In this document: piece by piece, positions 53,944-62,870 of the stretch | How the letters are laid out: each line of letters starts with the position of its first letter | Position numbering within the stretch: the first letter of the stretch is position 1 | Notes under the pieces: generated by a model | Seen by the model: the letters and a program-made list of their open reading frames with translations, nothing else | What the model was told of the DNA's origin: nothing | Databases searched by the model: none | Translations under genes and position numbers: made by a program | DNA from: Streptomyces monashensis | GTDB lineage: Bacteria; Actinomycetota; Actinomycetes; Streptomycetales; Streptomycetaceae | Direction of reading: 5' to 3' | DNA: 64,000 nucleotides | Assembly (NCBI RefSeq): GCF_001866665.1 | Contig: NZ_MLYO01000024.1 | Location: 1-64,000 of the forward strand

Positions 53944-54966
53944 ATGACTGAAGACGGCGAACACCCGCCCGGCGCACGTCTGATCGGTGGCCGCTACCGG
54001 CTCGCCGGCCGCCTCGGCTCCGGGCCCACCGGAACGGTCTGGCGCGCACTGGACGAGGCCGGGCAGGGGCAGGTCGCCCTCAAGGAGCCGCTGCTGCCCG
54101 GCGATCCGGCCGACGACGAGGAGAGCCGGCGTATCGCCCACCGGCTCTCCACGGAGGCCCGCGCCGCCGCCCGGGTGCGCCACCCCTGTGCCGTCACGGT
54201 GCTGGACGTCGTCACCGAGGGCCATGTCCCGTGGATCGTCATGGAGTTGGTGGAGGGCGAGTCGCTGCGCGAGGTGCTGCGCCGCGGGCCCCTGCCGCCC
54301 GTCGAGGCCGTCCGGATAGGGCTCGCCGTCCTCGGCGCCCTGCGCGCCGCGCACGCCGTCGGCATCGTGCACCGGGACGTCAAGCCGGCCAACGTGCTGC
54401 TGGAGTCCGGCACCGGGCGGGTCGTCGTCACCGACTTCGGAACCGGCGGCGGCCACCCCGGCGAGGCGCCCGCCGGGTTCGTCGCTCCCGAGCGCGCCGC
54501 CGGCCCCGGCGCCGGACCGGCCTCCGACCTGTGGTCCCTGGGCGCGCTGCTGCGGGCCGCGGTGGGGGAGGAGGTTGAGGCCCACGAGGCCTTCGGGGCC
54601 CATAGGGCTTTTGGAGCCCACGGGGCTTTTGGATCCTCCGAGGTGACTGGGGCGGGCGAGGCCACCGACGTCACCGAGGCGCGCGAAGTCACCGAGGGCA
54701 CCGGCCCGGTGTGGCCGGGCGCGCTCGGACCGCTGCTGGAGCGGCTGCGCGCCGACGAGCCGGCGGCCCGTCCCGATGCGGCCGAGGTCGCGGCCGCACT
54801 CCACGACTACCTCGGGCTCACCCCCGTACCGGAGCCCGTGCCGCCGGCGGCCGCACGGGAACCGGAGGCCGTGCGGCAAGGCCAGGCAGCCCCGGTCGGG
54901 CCGCGTCGCCGCACCCCGCGGACCACCCTCGGCCTGCTCCTGGCGAAAAAAGCCGGACTCGAATGA
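53944..54966 (+). CDS. serine/threonine protein kinase, cluster member 5, truncated before the membrane segment
   Basis: 340 residues. Kinase elements remain: Lys47 in VALKEP, HRDVKPAN (Asp145), TDFG (Asp164), APERAAG. But the glycine-rich loop is GSGPTG and the activation segment is about ten residues shorter than in its neighbours. A small repeat (AHEAFG, AHRAFG, AHGAFG at 54580-54633) sits where helix G should be. The protein stops after TTLGLLLAKKAGLE, where the transmembrane helix would begin; an A-rich run (GCGAAAAAAGCC) marks the point. Lacks the outer domain, so cytoplasmic or defective. Confidence 0.85.
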   Translation: MTEDGEHPPGARLIGGRYRLAGRLGSGPTGTVWRALDEAGQGQVALKEPLLPGDPADDEESRRIAHRLSTEARAAARVRHPCAVTVLDVVTEGHVPWIVMELVEGESLREVLRRGPLPPVEAVRIGLAVLGALRAAHAVGIVHRDVKPANVLLESGTGRVVVTDFGTGGGHPGEAPAGFVAPERAAGPGAGPASDLWSLGALLRAAVGEEVEAHEAFGAHRAFGAHGAFGSSEVTGAGEATDVTEAREVTEGTGPVWPGALGPLLERLRADEPAARPDAAEVAAALHDYLGLTPVPEPVPPAAAREPEAVRQGQAAPVGPRRRTPRTTLGLLLAKKAGLE

Positions 54967-55010
54967 TCGTTCTGTTCGGCCGGGCGTCAACGCCCTGATC
55001 AGCACATTCA

Positions 55011-55030
55011 CTGCCAGTGATCACTGGCAG
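55011..55030. promoter_or_regulatory. 20-bp perfect palindrome upstream of the SSADH gene
   Basis: CTGCCAGTGA is followed directly by its reverse complement TCACTGGCAG, 72 bases upstream of the SSADH start. The perfect dyad between two genes is typical of a repressor or activator operator. It is not a terminator (no T run). Regulator unknown. Confidence 0.6.
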
Positions 55031-55102
55031 CATGTGAGCACGTCGTGAATCCCCGTTACCGCCGGGTACACAAAGGCTGCCCTCCGGCATACCCTGCGCC
55101 TC

Positions 55103-56716
55103 ATGACGGACACGCAGGCCTCGGACATCGCCGGTACCAACCCCCTCGCGCCCGCCCCCGAGGGCGCCCGCACCGCCGCCGACGTGGTCACCCCGGAACT
55201 GGTGGCCCGGCTCACGAAGGGGGTGGTCGGCTCCGGCCGGACGGCCAACCACACCCCGTTCACCGGCGAGAAGCTGGCCGATCTGCCCGAGTCCACCCCC
55301 GAGGACGTGGAGAAGGCCTTCGAGGCCGCCCGCGCCGCGCAGTCCGTGTGGGAGAAGACCCCGGTCGGGCAGCGGGCCGCCGTGCTGCTGCGCTTCCACG
55401 ACCTGGTGCTCCAGCGGCAGGCCGAGGTCCTCGACCTCATCCAGCTGGAGACCGGCAAGGCCCGGCTGCACGCGCACGAGGAGGTCCAGGCCGTCGCCGT
55501 CGCGGCCCGCCACTACGGCCGCAAGGCCCCCGCCTATCTGCGGCCCAAGCGGCACACCGGCGCCATCCCGACCCTGACGAAGGTCACCGAACTGCGCCAC
55601 CCGCGCGGGGTCGTGGGCCAGATCGCCCCCTGGAACTACCCCCTGGAGCTGTCCGTCGGCGACGCCCTGCCCGCCTTCGTGGCCGGCAACGCGGTGGTGA
55701 TGAAGCCGGACACGGAGACCTGTCTGACGGCGCTGTGGGCGCGCGACCTGCTCATCGAGGCGGGTCTGCCCGAAGGCGTCTTCCAGGTCGTCCTTGGCGA
55801 GGGCCCGGTCGTCGGCCCCGAGGTCGTCCGGCACGCCGACTACGTCTCCTTCACCGGCTCCACCCGCACAGGGCGCGAGGTCGCGCAAGGCGCGGCGGCC
55901 CGCCTGGTCGGCGTCTCCCTCGAACTCGGCGGCAAGAACGCCATGCTGGTGCTGGACGACGCCGACATCGAGAAGGCCGCCGCCGGCGCCGTACGCGCCT
56001 GCTTCTCCTCGGCCGGACAGCTCTGCATCTCCATCGAGCGGCTGTACGTCCACGAGTCGGTCGCCGACGCCTTCCTGGAGCGCTTCGCCGCCCGCACCCG
56101 GGCCATGCGCCTCGGCAACTCCCTCGCCTACGGCGCGGACATGGGCTCGCTGGTCGGCGAGCGCCAGCTGAAGACCGTGGAACGGCACGTCGAGGAGGCC
56201 GTCGCCAAGGGCGCCAAGGTGCTCGCGGGCGGCAGGGCCCGACCCGACATAGGCCCCTACTTCTTCGAGCCCACCGTCCTGGACGGCGTCGAGGACTCCA
56301 TGACCGTCTGCGCGGAGGAGACCTTCGGCCCGGTCGTCTCGATCTACCGCTTCTCCTCCGACGACGAGGCGGTCGAGCGCGCCAACGCCACGCCGTACGG
56401 CCTGAACTCGTCGGTCTGGACGACCAGCGCGCGGCGCGGCCGCGAGGTCGCCGCCCGCCTGCGCACCGGCACGGTCAACGTCAACGAGGGCTACGCGCCC
56501 GCCTACGGCAGCGTCCAGTCCCCGATGGGCGGCATGAAGGACTCCGGCCTCGGCCGCCGGCACGGCTCGGAGGGCATCCTCAAGTACACCGAGGCCCAGA
56601 CGGTGGCCCAGCAGCGGCTGCTGCCGATGGCGCCGTCACTGGGGATGGACGACGCGCGTTACGCCCGCTTCATGAGCACGAGTCTTCGGGTGATGAAGGC
56701 ATTCCGGTTCAGGTAA
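55103..56716 (+). CDS. gabD2: succinate-semialdehyde dehydrogenase (NADP), GabD2-type
   Basis: 537-residue aldehyde dehydrogenase. NADP-binding/catalytic motifs: APWNYPLELSVGDALPAFVA, FTGSTRTGREVA, general base Glu in LELGGKN, nucleophile Cys in SSAGQLCIS, and CAEETFGPVVSIY. It oxidises succinate semialdehyde to succinate in GABA or 4-hydroxybutyrate breakdown. ATG 55103. The GMC gene follows after 37 bases with its own GAAGGAG-like site, so the two are probably one operon behind the 20-bp palindrome. Confidence 0.9.
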   Translation: MTDTQASDIAGTNPLAPAPEGARTAADVVTPELVARLTKGVVGSGRTANHTPFTGEKLADLPESTPEDVEKAFEAARAAQSVWEKTPVGQRAAVLLRFHDLVLQRQAEVLDLIQLETGKARLHAHEEVQAVAVAARHYGRKAPAYLRPKRHTGAIPTLTKVTELRHPRGVVGQIAPWNYPLELSVGDALPAFVAGNAVVMKPDTETCLTALWARDLLIEAGLPEGVFQVVLGEGPVVGPEVVRHADYVSFTGSTRTGREVAQGAAARLVGVSLELGGKNAMLVLDDADIEKAAAGAVRACFSSAGQLCISIERLYVHESVADAFLERFAARTRAMRLGNSLAYGADMGSLVGERQLKTVERHVEEAVAKGAKVLAGGRARPDIGPYFFEPTVLDGVEDSMTVCAEETFGPVVSIYRFSSDDEAVERANATPYGLNSSVWTTSARRGREVAARLRTGTVNVNEGYAPAYGSVQSPMGGMKDSGLGRRHGSEGILKYTEAQTVAQQRLLPMAPSLGMDDARYARFMSTSLRVMKAFRFR

Positions 56717-56753
56717 TTCCCCTCTTCCCTTGACGACCCAACAAGGAGCACAC

Positions 56754-58532
56754 GTGCCGCACGACGCCTACGACTACGACGTCCTGATCGTCGGCTCCGG
56801 ATTCGGCGGTTCGGTGTCCGCCCTCCGCCTGACCGAAAAGGGGTACAGGGTAGGCGTGTTGGAGGCCGGCCGCCGCTACACCCGCGAGGCCCTCCCGAAG
56901 AACTCCTGGGACCTGAGGAACTACCTCTGGGCCCCGAAGCTCGGCCTGTACGGCATCCAGCGCATCCACCTGCTGGGCAACGTGATGGTGCTGGCCGGCG
57001 CGGGCGTGGGCGGCGGCTCGCTCAACTACGCCAACACCCTCTACGTCCCGCCGAAGCCCTTCTTCGAGGACCCGCAGTGGAAGGACATCACCGACTGGCA
57101 GGAGGAGCTGCAGCCGTACTACGACCAGGCCCGGCGCATGCTCGGCGTCCGCCTGAACCCGACGATGACGCCGTCCGACGTGCACCTGAAGGCGGCGGCC
57201 GAGCAGATGGGCGTCGGCGACACCTTCCACCTGGCCCCGGTCGGCGTGTTCTTCGGCGACGGCAAGGACGCCGACGGGACGACGAAGGCGAGCCCCGGGC
57301 AGGAGGTCGCCGACCCGTACTTCGGCGGGGCCGGCCCGTCCCGCAACGCCTGCACCGAGTGCGGCGAGTGCATGACCGGCTGCCGCCACGGCGCGAAGAA
57401 CACCCTCAACGAGAACTACCTCCACCTCGCCCAGCAGGCGGGCGCGGTGGTGCACCCCATGACGACGGTCGTGTCCGTCACGGACGACTCGCGCGGCGGG
57501 TACGCGGTGGCGACCCTGCCGACGGACCGGAAGAAGAAGGGCGAGGGCCGGCTGTTCACCGCCCGGAGGGTCGTCCTCGCGGCCGGCACCTACGGCACAC
57601 AGACCCTGCTGCACCGGATGCGGGCCGGCGGCCAGCTGCCGTACCTGTCCGAGCGCCTCGGCCACCTGACCCGGACCAACTCCGAGGCGCTGGTCGGCGC
57701 GCAGACCGACAACCGCCGCTACCGCAGGGCACACGGCACGGTCCGGGCCGACTTCACCCAGGGCGTCGCGATCACGTCCTCGATCCACCCGGACGAGAAC
57801 ACGCACATCGAGCCGGTCCGCTACGGCAAGGGCTCCAACGCGATGGGCGGCCTGTCGATCCTCCAGGTGCCCTACGCGGAAGGCTCCTCGCGCGCGCTGG
57901 CCTGGCTGGCGAACGCGGCCAGGCACCCGCTCCTGGTGCTGCGGTCGCTGTCCAACCGGCGCTGGTCGGAGCGGACCATCATCGGCCTGGTCATGCAGTC
58001 CCTGGACAACTCGCTGACGACCTATCTGAAGCCGGACGGCGTCGGCAAGGGCCTGCTCACCGCCCGCCAGGGCCACGGTGCCCCCAACCCCAGGCAGATC
58101 AAGGCCGCCACCGAGGCCGCGAGCGTGCTCGCCGCCGAGATCAACGGCTTCGCCGGCAGCAACGTCGGCGAACTGATGGGCACCCCGCTGACCGCGCACT
58201 TCCTCGGCGGCTGCCCCATCGGCGACTCGGCGGGGACCGGGGTGATCGACCCGTACCACCGCCTCTACGGCCACCCCGGCATCTCGGTCGTGGACGGCGC
58301 CGCGGTCTCGGCGAACCTGGGTGTGAACCCCTCGCTGACGATCACCGCGCAGGCCGAGCGCGCGATGTCGTTCTGGCCGAACAAGGGCGAGGACGACCCG
58401 CGCCCGGCACCGGGAGCGGCGTACGAGCGCCTGAAGCCGGTCGAACCGCAGTCCCCGGTGGTCCCGCAGGACGCCTTCGGCGCACTGCGGCTGCCGTTCC
58501 TGGGCATGCCGGCGGTGCCGCCGAAGAAGTAG
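56754..58532 (+). CDS. GMC-family oxidoreductase (cholesterol-oxidase-like, ChoD type)
   Basis: 592-residue flavoenzyme. FAD motif IVGSGFGGSVSALRL at ~12-26; AGAGVGGGSLNYANTL; C-terminal GMC His region (TAHFLGGCPIGDSAGTGVI, VVDGAAVSANLGVNPSLTIT). A four-cysteine motif (CTECGECMTGCRHGAKN, ~197-213) is shared with mycobacterial ChoD and looks like a metal or Fe-S site. True cholesterol oxidase activity is doubtful for this group. GTG 56754 has AAGGAG five bases upstream; earlier in-frame starts lack one. Confidence 0.9.
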   Translation: MPHDAYDYDVLIVGSGFGGSVSALRLTEKGYRVGVLEAGRRYTREALPKNSWDLRNYLWAPKLGLYGIQRIHLLGNVMVLAGAGVGGGSLNYANTLYVPPKPFFEDPQWKDITDWQEELQPYYDQARRMLGVRLNPTMTPSDVHLKAAAEQMGVGDTFHLAPVGVFFGDGKDADGTTKASPGQEVADPYFGGAGPSRNACTECGECMTGCRHGAKNTLNENYLHLAQQAGAVVHPMTTVVSVTDDSRGGYAVATLPTDRKKKGEGRLFTARRVVLAAGTYGTQTLLHRMRAGGQLPYLSERLGHLTRTNSEALVGAQTDNRRYRRAHGTVRADFTQGVAITSSIHPDENTHIEPVRYGKGSNAMGGLSILQVPYAEGSSRALAWLANAARHPLLVLRSLSNRRWSERTIIGLVMQSLDNSLTTYLKPDGVGKGLLTARQGHGAPNPRQIKAATEAASVLAAEINGFAGSNVGELMGTPLTAHFLGGCPIGDSAGTGVIDPYHRLYGHPGISVVDGAAVSANLGVNPSLTITAQAERAMSFWPNKGEDDPRPAPGAAYERLKPVEPQSPVVPQDAFGALRLPFLGMPAVPPKK

Positions 58533-58543
58533 CGCGCCGCATA

Positions 58544-58585
58544 CCGAAGGGGCCTGCACCCCCCTCCTGGCGCAGGCCCCTTCGG
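58544..58585. terminator. bidirectional terminator after the GMC gene
   Basis: A perfect 14-bp stem, CCGAAGGGGCCTGC (58544-58557) paired with GCAGGCCCCTTCGG (58572-58585). It lies between two convergent genes. Confidence 0.8.
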
Positions 58586-58629
58586 CAGGGCGGAGCGAAG
58601 GACGCCTCCGCCCGGTGTGTCCGCCGTGC

Positions 58630-59691
58630 TCAGGCGGCGGTGTGAGAACCGGCGCCCTTGCGGCGGCGGACGGAGAACAGCGCTCCGGCACCGACGACGA
58701 CGGCGACCCCGCTGACGAGGGCGATCGTCGGCAGCATGGAGCTGGCACCGGTGTGCGCGAGGGTGCCGGTGGGCACGATCTCGGTGGCACCGCCCTGCGG
58801 CTCCTTGCCGCTGGTCGGCGTCGTGCCCTTGCCTGGCTTGGCCTGGCCGGGGCTCGGGTTGCTGCTGCCCGGCTTGAGCACGGTGAAGTCGTAGAAGCCG
58901 AACGCGCTGTGCACGCAGTTCTTCTGCGTGTCGACGTAACCGCCGAAGCCCATGCTGAAGCCGTCGCCGGCGGGGGCCTGTGCGGTGATGTCGACGCGCA
59001 GCTTGATGCCGACCGTCTGCTTGGGGCCCAGGGAGGTCGTGCCGAAGTACAGACCGTTGCCGACCGTGTCGGCCATGGACTGCCAGGACTTGGTCCTGGG
59101 GTTGAAGAACTCGAGCTTGGCGTAGGTGCTCAGCCAGTCCTTCTCGTTGTCGCTCGCCGTGTCGTTGTCGACGGTCGCGAGCCACTGCACCGTGCCGAGC
59201 GACTGGTCGCTGTGGTTGGCGGCCGTCATCGTGAAGTCGTGCCAGCCGCTGCCCGCGACGATCTTGCCGGGCAGGCCGGAGACGTCGATGCTCAGCTGGG
59301 AGTCGGGGTCGACCATGTTGTCGTCGACCGGGCAGTCGCTGGGGATGGCGGTGGGCTCGGCGCTCCGGCTCGGCGAGGCGGATGCCGACGAGCCGGAGCT
59401 GTTGCTCGGCGTGGCGGGAGCGGACGCGGAGGCGGACGCGGAGGCGGACGCCGTGGGAGAGGCCGAGTCGGAGGGCGAGCTGCTCGTTCCGGCCGTCGGG
59501 CTGCTCTGGCCGGAGGGCGAGCCGCTCGCCCCGTCCGTCGCTCCGGTGGACGCGCTCTCGTCGGCGGCCGGGCTGCTCGCGGACGACGCGCTCGGCGGCT
59601 CGTCCGCGAACGCGGCGGGGGCGGAGAGCAGGGCGATCGGAGCTATGACCGCCGTCGCGGCCATGGCGACCATGGCGCGGCGAAGCTTCAT
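58630..59691 (-). CDS. secreted LAXTG-anchored surface protein
   Basis: 353 residues. Signal peptide (MKLRRAMVAMAATAVIAPIA ... SAPAAFA), then ~90 Ser/Ala/Pro-rich residues, then a ~170-residue folded domain (IDVSGLPGKIVAGSGWHDFT ... FGTTSLGPKQTVGIKLRVDI) with two cysteines. A Pro/Gly/Lys linker leads to the sorting signal LAHTGASS, a hydrophobic helix and RRRKGAG. LAxTG is recognised by class E sortases of Streptomyces. ATG 59691 with AGAGG upstream. Function of the folded domain unknown. Confidence 0.9.
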   Translation of the reverse strand: MKLRRAMVAMAATAVIAPIALLSAPAAFADEPPSASSASSPAADESASTGATDGASGSPSGQSSPTAGTSSSPSDSASPTASASASASASAPATPSNSSGSSASASPSRSAEPTAIPSDCPVDDNMVDPDSQLSIDVSGLPGKIVAGSGWHDFTMTAANHSDQSLGTVQWLATVDNDTASDNEKDWLSTYAKLEFFNPRTKSWQSMADTVGNGLYFGTTSLGPKQTVGIKLRVDITAQAPAGDGFSMGFGGYVDTQKNCVHSAFGFYDFTVLKPGSSNPSPGQAKPGKGTTPTSGKEPQGGATEIVPTGTLAHTGASSMLPTIALVSGVAVVVGAGALFSVRRRKGAGSHTAA

Positions 59692-60674
59692 GAAGACCTC
59701 TGCAGGGCAAGCGTGCCGCGGCGGGGCAGCACGTGTCGGGAGGCCTCCGCGTGTGGGGCGCGGGCGTGGCCGTTGGTGTGCGTAAGGGAGACCTGCGGCC
59801 GGGGTGAACGGTTGTGCTCACCCTGTCCCCTTCATGTGTGACATGGATCATGTTTTGGAACGCGTCGAGCCTTGGCGTCGTCGCAGGAAGTCCCCCTCGT
59901 TTCTGTGCGGAGCAACGGTCGAGGGGTCCCGGGCGGCATCGGGGATCGGCGGCCGGTCGTCGGCGCACCGCTTCCGCGAACGCCACCGAGGCGTCGGCGA
60001 CGGGCGGTCACACCGGACCCCGCACCGGGCGCGGCGAGTCGGCCGCCGTCAAGGGTGCTGACCCTGAGCGCGGCAAGGGGATCGAGGGGCGGCGCGCCGA
60101 ACGTCGACGCGCCTTCCGGGACGCGGACGGCACCCACACATCCGCTGCCACGACCAGCCGGTCGACTTCCATGCCGGGGACGCCAGCTGACATCCCATCG
60201 ACACCGCCATGGTCCGCCTGGACGAGGGGCGGTGCCGGGCACGGCCACGTCCACCTACGGCGCCCGAAACCAGCAACTCACTGCTGCTGCGACGAATTTC
60301 ATGTGCGCCCGTGCTCCGCGATGGAGTGATCGAGGACGGCACCGCCGAGGACGTGGGGCTTCCGGCCGATGTCGAACTCTTCCCCGCGGCCGTCGACGCG
60401 TCCCGGCACGGGCGCACTCTCTGCAGTTGTCCGCCGACCGGCCCCGGGCGTCCCCGGAGCCGACCGTTCTCTTGGGTGACCGGGCTGCTGTCCCCTGCCG
60501 TCCGGTCACCTTCCGGAGCGAGGTCCCACGGCGCACGGCACGACCCGTACGCCTCATCGCTCCAGCGAGCCACGCGTGGTTCTGTCGGGCCCGCCCCTGG
60601 CTGGCACGGACACCCCCTCAACGAAGCGGTGTGCGGGCCGGTCACGCGCCGTACGGGTGAGACGGCGGTCGAAT
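59692..60674. other. long gene-poor region
   Basis: 983 bases in which I find no convincing gene on either strand: open frames are long only because of high GC, are Arg/Pro/Ala-rich and lack ribosome binding sites or motifs. The first ~150 bases must hold the promoter of the LAXTG gene. Short stretches such as RDGVIEDGTAEDVGLPADVE (frame from 60209) look protein-like and may be decayed gene remnants. Confidence 0.5.
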
Positions 60675-60986
60675 TCAGATGCGACCCCGGCACAGTTCGA
60701 GCAGGGTCATGGCGAGGGGGGTGCCGGGCCTGCCGAGGGCCTCGCGGTAGCGGCCGAGGATCTCCATCTCGCGGGAGAGGTGCACGCGCCGCCCGCCGGA
60801 GGCGATGCGGGTCTGCTGCACGACGGCGGAGACGGCCATCCGCTCCTGGATGAGGCCGATGATCCGGTCGTCGAGCACGTCGATGCGCTCACGGGCGCCG
60901 GCGATGGTCTCTTCCGGGGCTGCTGTGGCTGCCGTGGCTTCCGGGGTTTCGGGGGCTGCCGTGGCTGCCGGGGAGGTGGTGGTCAT
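60675..60986 (-). CDS. aroQ: chorismate mutase (AroQ type)
   Basis: 103-residue AroQ-class chorismate mutase converting chorismate to prephenate for Phe and Tyr. The helical core ARERIDVLDDRIIGLIQERM, VSAVVQQTRIASGGRRVHLS and REMEILGRYREALG carries the active-site Arg, Lys-like and Glu positions. The first ~25 residues are a Thr/Ala/Pro-rich extension. ATG 60986 with AGGAG eight bases upstream. A Phe/Tyr-containing leader peptide and terminator precede it (61034-61172), so it is very likely attenuated. Divergent from guaA. Confidence 0.92.
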   Translation of the reverse strand: MTTTSPAATAAPETPEATAATAAPEETIAGARERIDVLDDRIIGLIQERMAVSAVVQQTRIASGGRRVHLSREMEILGRYREALGRPGTPLAMTLLELCRGRI

Positions 60987-61033
60987 GTTCGTGGCTCCTG
61001 TCGGGGAAGGAACCCCGGAACGACAGAACCCGG

Positions 61034-61075
61034 AAAACGTCAGGCGCCCCGGGCCTTGTCGGCCCGGGGCGCCTG
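61034..61075 (-). terminator. attenuator terminator in the chorismate mutase leader
   Basis: On the minus strand a perfect 15-bp stem (61061-61075 with 61041-61055) and a 5-base loop are followed by ACG and TTTT (61037-61034). It lies between the leader peptide and the gene. GCTTG ... CAAGC around the leader stop codon forms a preceding pause hairpin. Confidence 0.85.
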
Positions 61076-61100
61076 GGAAGTCGCTTGGCTTTCGCTCAGC

Positions 61101-61172
61101 TCAAGCAGCACGACCATGGCAGCCAGCGGGCCGGTTGCCATAGGTAAAGAGGAAGGTCGAGTGCGCGAGCAT
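61101..61172 (-). CDS. Phe/Tyr leader peptide of chorismate mutase attenuator
   Basis: A 23-residue peptide beginning MLAHST, then FLFTYGNRPAGCHGRAA. The F-L-F-T-Y run supplies two Phe and one Tyr codons, matching the pathway's products. The MxAHS opening resembles remembered actinobacterial trp leader peptides that carry a Trp run instead. CATACT (61184-61179, minus strand) lies six bases before the ATG, so the RNA would be leaderless. The terminator follows 26 bases after the stop. Confidence 0.75.
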   Translation of the reverse strand: MLAHSTFLFTYGNRPAGCHGRAA

Positions 61173-61269
61173 GCGGTCAGTATGCCACGGCGCCTGAGCG
61201 GAGAGGTCCCACCCCCGCCCCGTTAGAATCGGAACCACAGACCCCCGCCCGACCACCAGAAGGCACCCC

Positions 61270-62850
61270 GTGTCATCAGCGAACACCGCTGCCGCCACCC
61301 CCGACACCGTCCTGGTCGTCGACTTCGGTGCGCAGTACGCCCAGCTCATCGCCCGTCGCGTCCGCGAGGCGCGGGTCTACAGCGAGATCGTGCCGAGCAC
61401 CATGCCGGTCGAGGAGATGCTCGCCAAGAACCCCGCGGCGATCATCCTCTCCGGCGGCCCCTCGTCGGTCTACGAGACGGGCGCCCCCCGCCTCGACCGC
61501 GCGCTCTTCGAGGCCGGCGTTCCCGTCTTCGGCATGTGCTACGGCTTCCAGCTGATGGCGCAGGTCCTCGGCGGCACGGTGGACAACACCGGCGCCCGCG
61601 AGTACGGCCGCACCGACCTGCACGTCTCCAGGACGTCCTCCACTCTCTTCGAGGGCACCCCGGCCGAGCAGCACGTGTGGATGTCGCACGGCGACGCCTG
61701 CTCCGCCGCCCCCGAGGGCTTCTCCGTCACCGCGTCCACGGACGTCGTCCCGGTCGCCGCCTTCGAGAACGACGAGAAGAAGCTCTACGGCGTCCAGTAC
61801 CACCCCGAGGTCATGCACTCCACGCACGGCCAGCAGGTACTGGAGCACTTCCTGTACCGGGGCGCGGGCCTGACCCCGTCCTGGACCACGGGCAACGTGA
61901 TCGAGGAGCAGGTCGCGGCGATCCGCGAGCAGGTCGGCGACAAGCGCGCGATCTGCGGTCTGTCCGGCGGCGTGGACTCCGCCGTCGCCGCAGCCCTCGT
62001 CGCGCGCGCCATCGGCGACCAGCTGACCTGCGTCTACGTCGACCACGGTCTGATGCGCAAGGGCGAGACCGAGCAGGTCGAGAAGGACTTCGTGGCCGCG
62101 ACCGGCGTCAAGCTGGTCGTCGTCGACGCCGAGGAGCGCTTCCTGACCGCGCTCAAGGGCGTCTCGGAGCCCGAGGAGAAGCGCAAGATCATCGGCCGTG
62201 AGTTCATCCGCGTCTTCGAGCAGGCGCAGGCCGAAATCATCGCCGACGCGGGTCCGGCCGTGGAGTTCCTGGTCCAGGGCACCCTGTACCCGGACGTGGT
62301 CGAGTCCGGCGGCGGCACCGGCACCGCCAACATCAAGTCGCACCACAACGTCGGCGGCCTCCCCGAGGACCTCGAGTTCCAGCTCGTCGAGCCGCTGCGC
62401 AAGCTGTTCAAGGACGAGGTCCGGATGGTCGGCCAGGAGCTGGGCCTGCCGGACGAGATCGTCCAGCGCCAGCCCTTCCCGGGCCCGGGTCTCGGCATCC
62501 GCATCGTCGGCGAGGTGACGAAGGAGCGTCTGGACCTGCTCCGCGACGCCGACGCGATCGCCCGCGAGGAGCTGACCGCGGCCGGCCTGGACCGCGACAT
62601 CTGGCAGTGCCCGGTGGTCCTGCTCGCCGACGTCCGCAGCGTGGGCGTCCAGGGCGACGGCCGCACCTACGGTCACCCGATCGTGCTGCGCCCGGTCTCC
62701 TCCGAGGACGCCATGACCGCCGACTGGTCCCGGCTGCCCTACGACGTCCTCGCCCGTATCTCGACCCGCATCACCAACGAGGTCCGGGACGTCAACCGCG
62801 TCGTCCTCGACGTGACCTCGAAGCCCCCGGGCACCATCGAGTGGGAGTGA
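61270..62850 (+). CDS. guaA: GMP synthase (glutamine-hydrolysing)
   Basis: Aminates XMP to GMP. 526 residues. Class I glutaminase (~12-205): Cys in FGMCYGFQ and His/Glu in [12 protein letters not shown]-PPase domain with P-loop [14 protein letters not shown] (~235), then the dimerisation domain ending [16 protein letters not shown] 61270. TAGAAT at 61224-61229 is a plausible -10. Partner of guaB upstream in the same pathway. Confidence 0.98.
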   Translation: MSSANTAAATPDTVLVVDFGAQYAQLIARRVREARVYSEIVPSTMPVEEMLAKNPAAIILSGGPSSVYETGAPRLDRALFEAGVPVFGMCYGFQLMAQVLGGTVDNTGAREYGRTDLHVSRTSSTLFEGTPAEQHVWMSHGDACSAAPEGFSVTASTDVVPVAAFENDEKKLYGVQYHPEVMHSTHGQQVLEHFLYRGAGLTPSWTTGNVIEEQVAAIREQVGDKRAICGLSGGVDSAVAAALVARAIGDQLTCVYVDHGLMRKGETEQVEKDFVAATGVKLVVVDAEERFLTALKGVSEPEEKRKIIGREFIRVFEQAQAEIIADAGPAVEFLVQGTLYPDVVESGGGTGTANIKSHHNVGGLPEDLEFQLVEPLRKLFKDEVRMVGQELGLPDEIVQRQPFPGPGLGIRIVGEVTKERLDLLRDADAIAREELTAAGLDRDIWQCPVVLLADVRSVGVQGDGRTYGHPIVLRPVSSEDAMTADWSRLPYDVLARISTRITNEVRDVNRVVLDVTSKPPGTIEWE

Positions 62851-62870
62851 CCGGCTGACTCCCACGGCCC

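Noticed and set aside
58544..58585. A CCGAAGGGG repeat copy after the GMC gene
   Set aside because: The bases form a 14-bp terminator stem and do not continue into the GCGCGGGG part of the repeat.
59872..60660. A 262-codon plus-strand open frame in the gene-poor region
   Set aside because: Arg/Pro/Ser-rich, no ribosome binding site, no motif, and overlapping equally long frames in other phases. Treated as non-coding.
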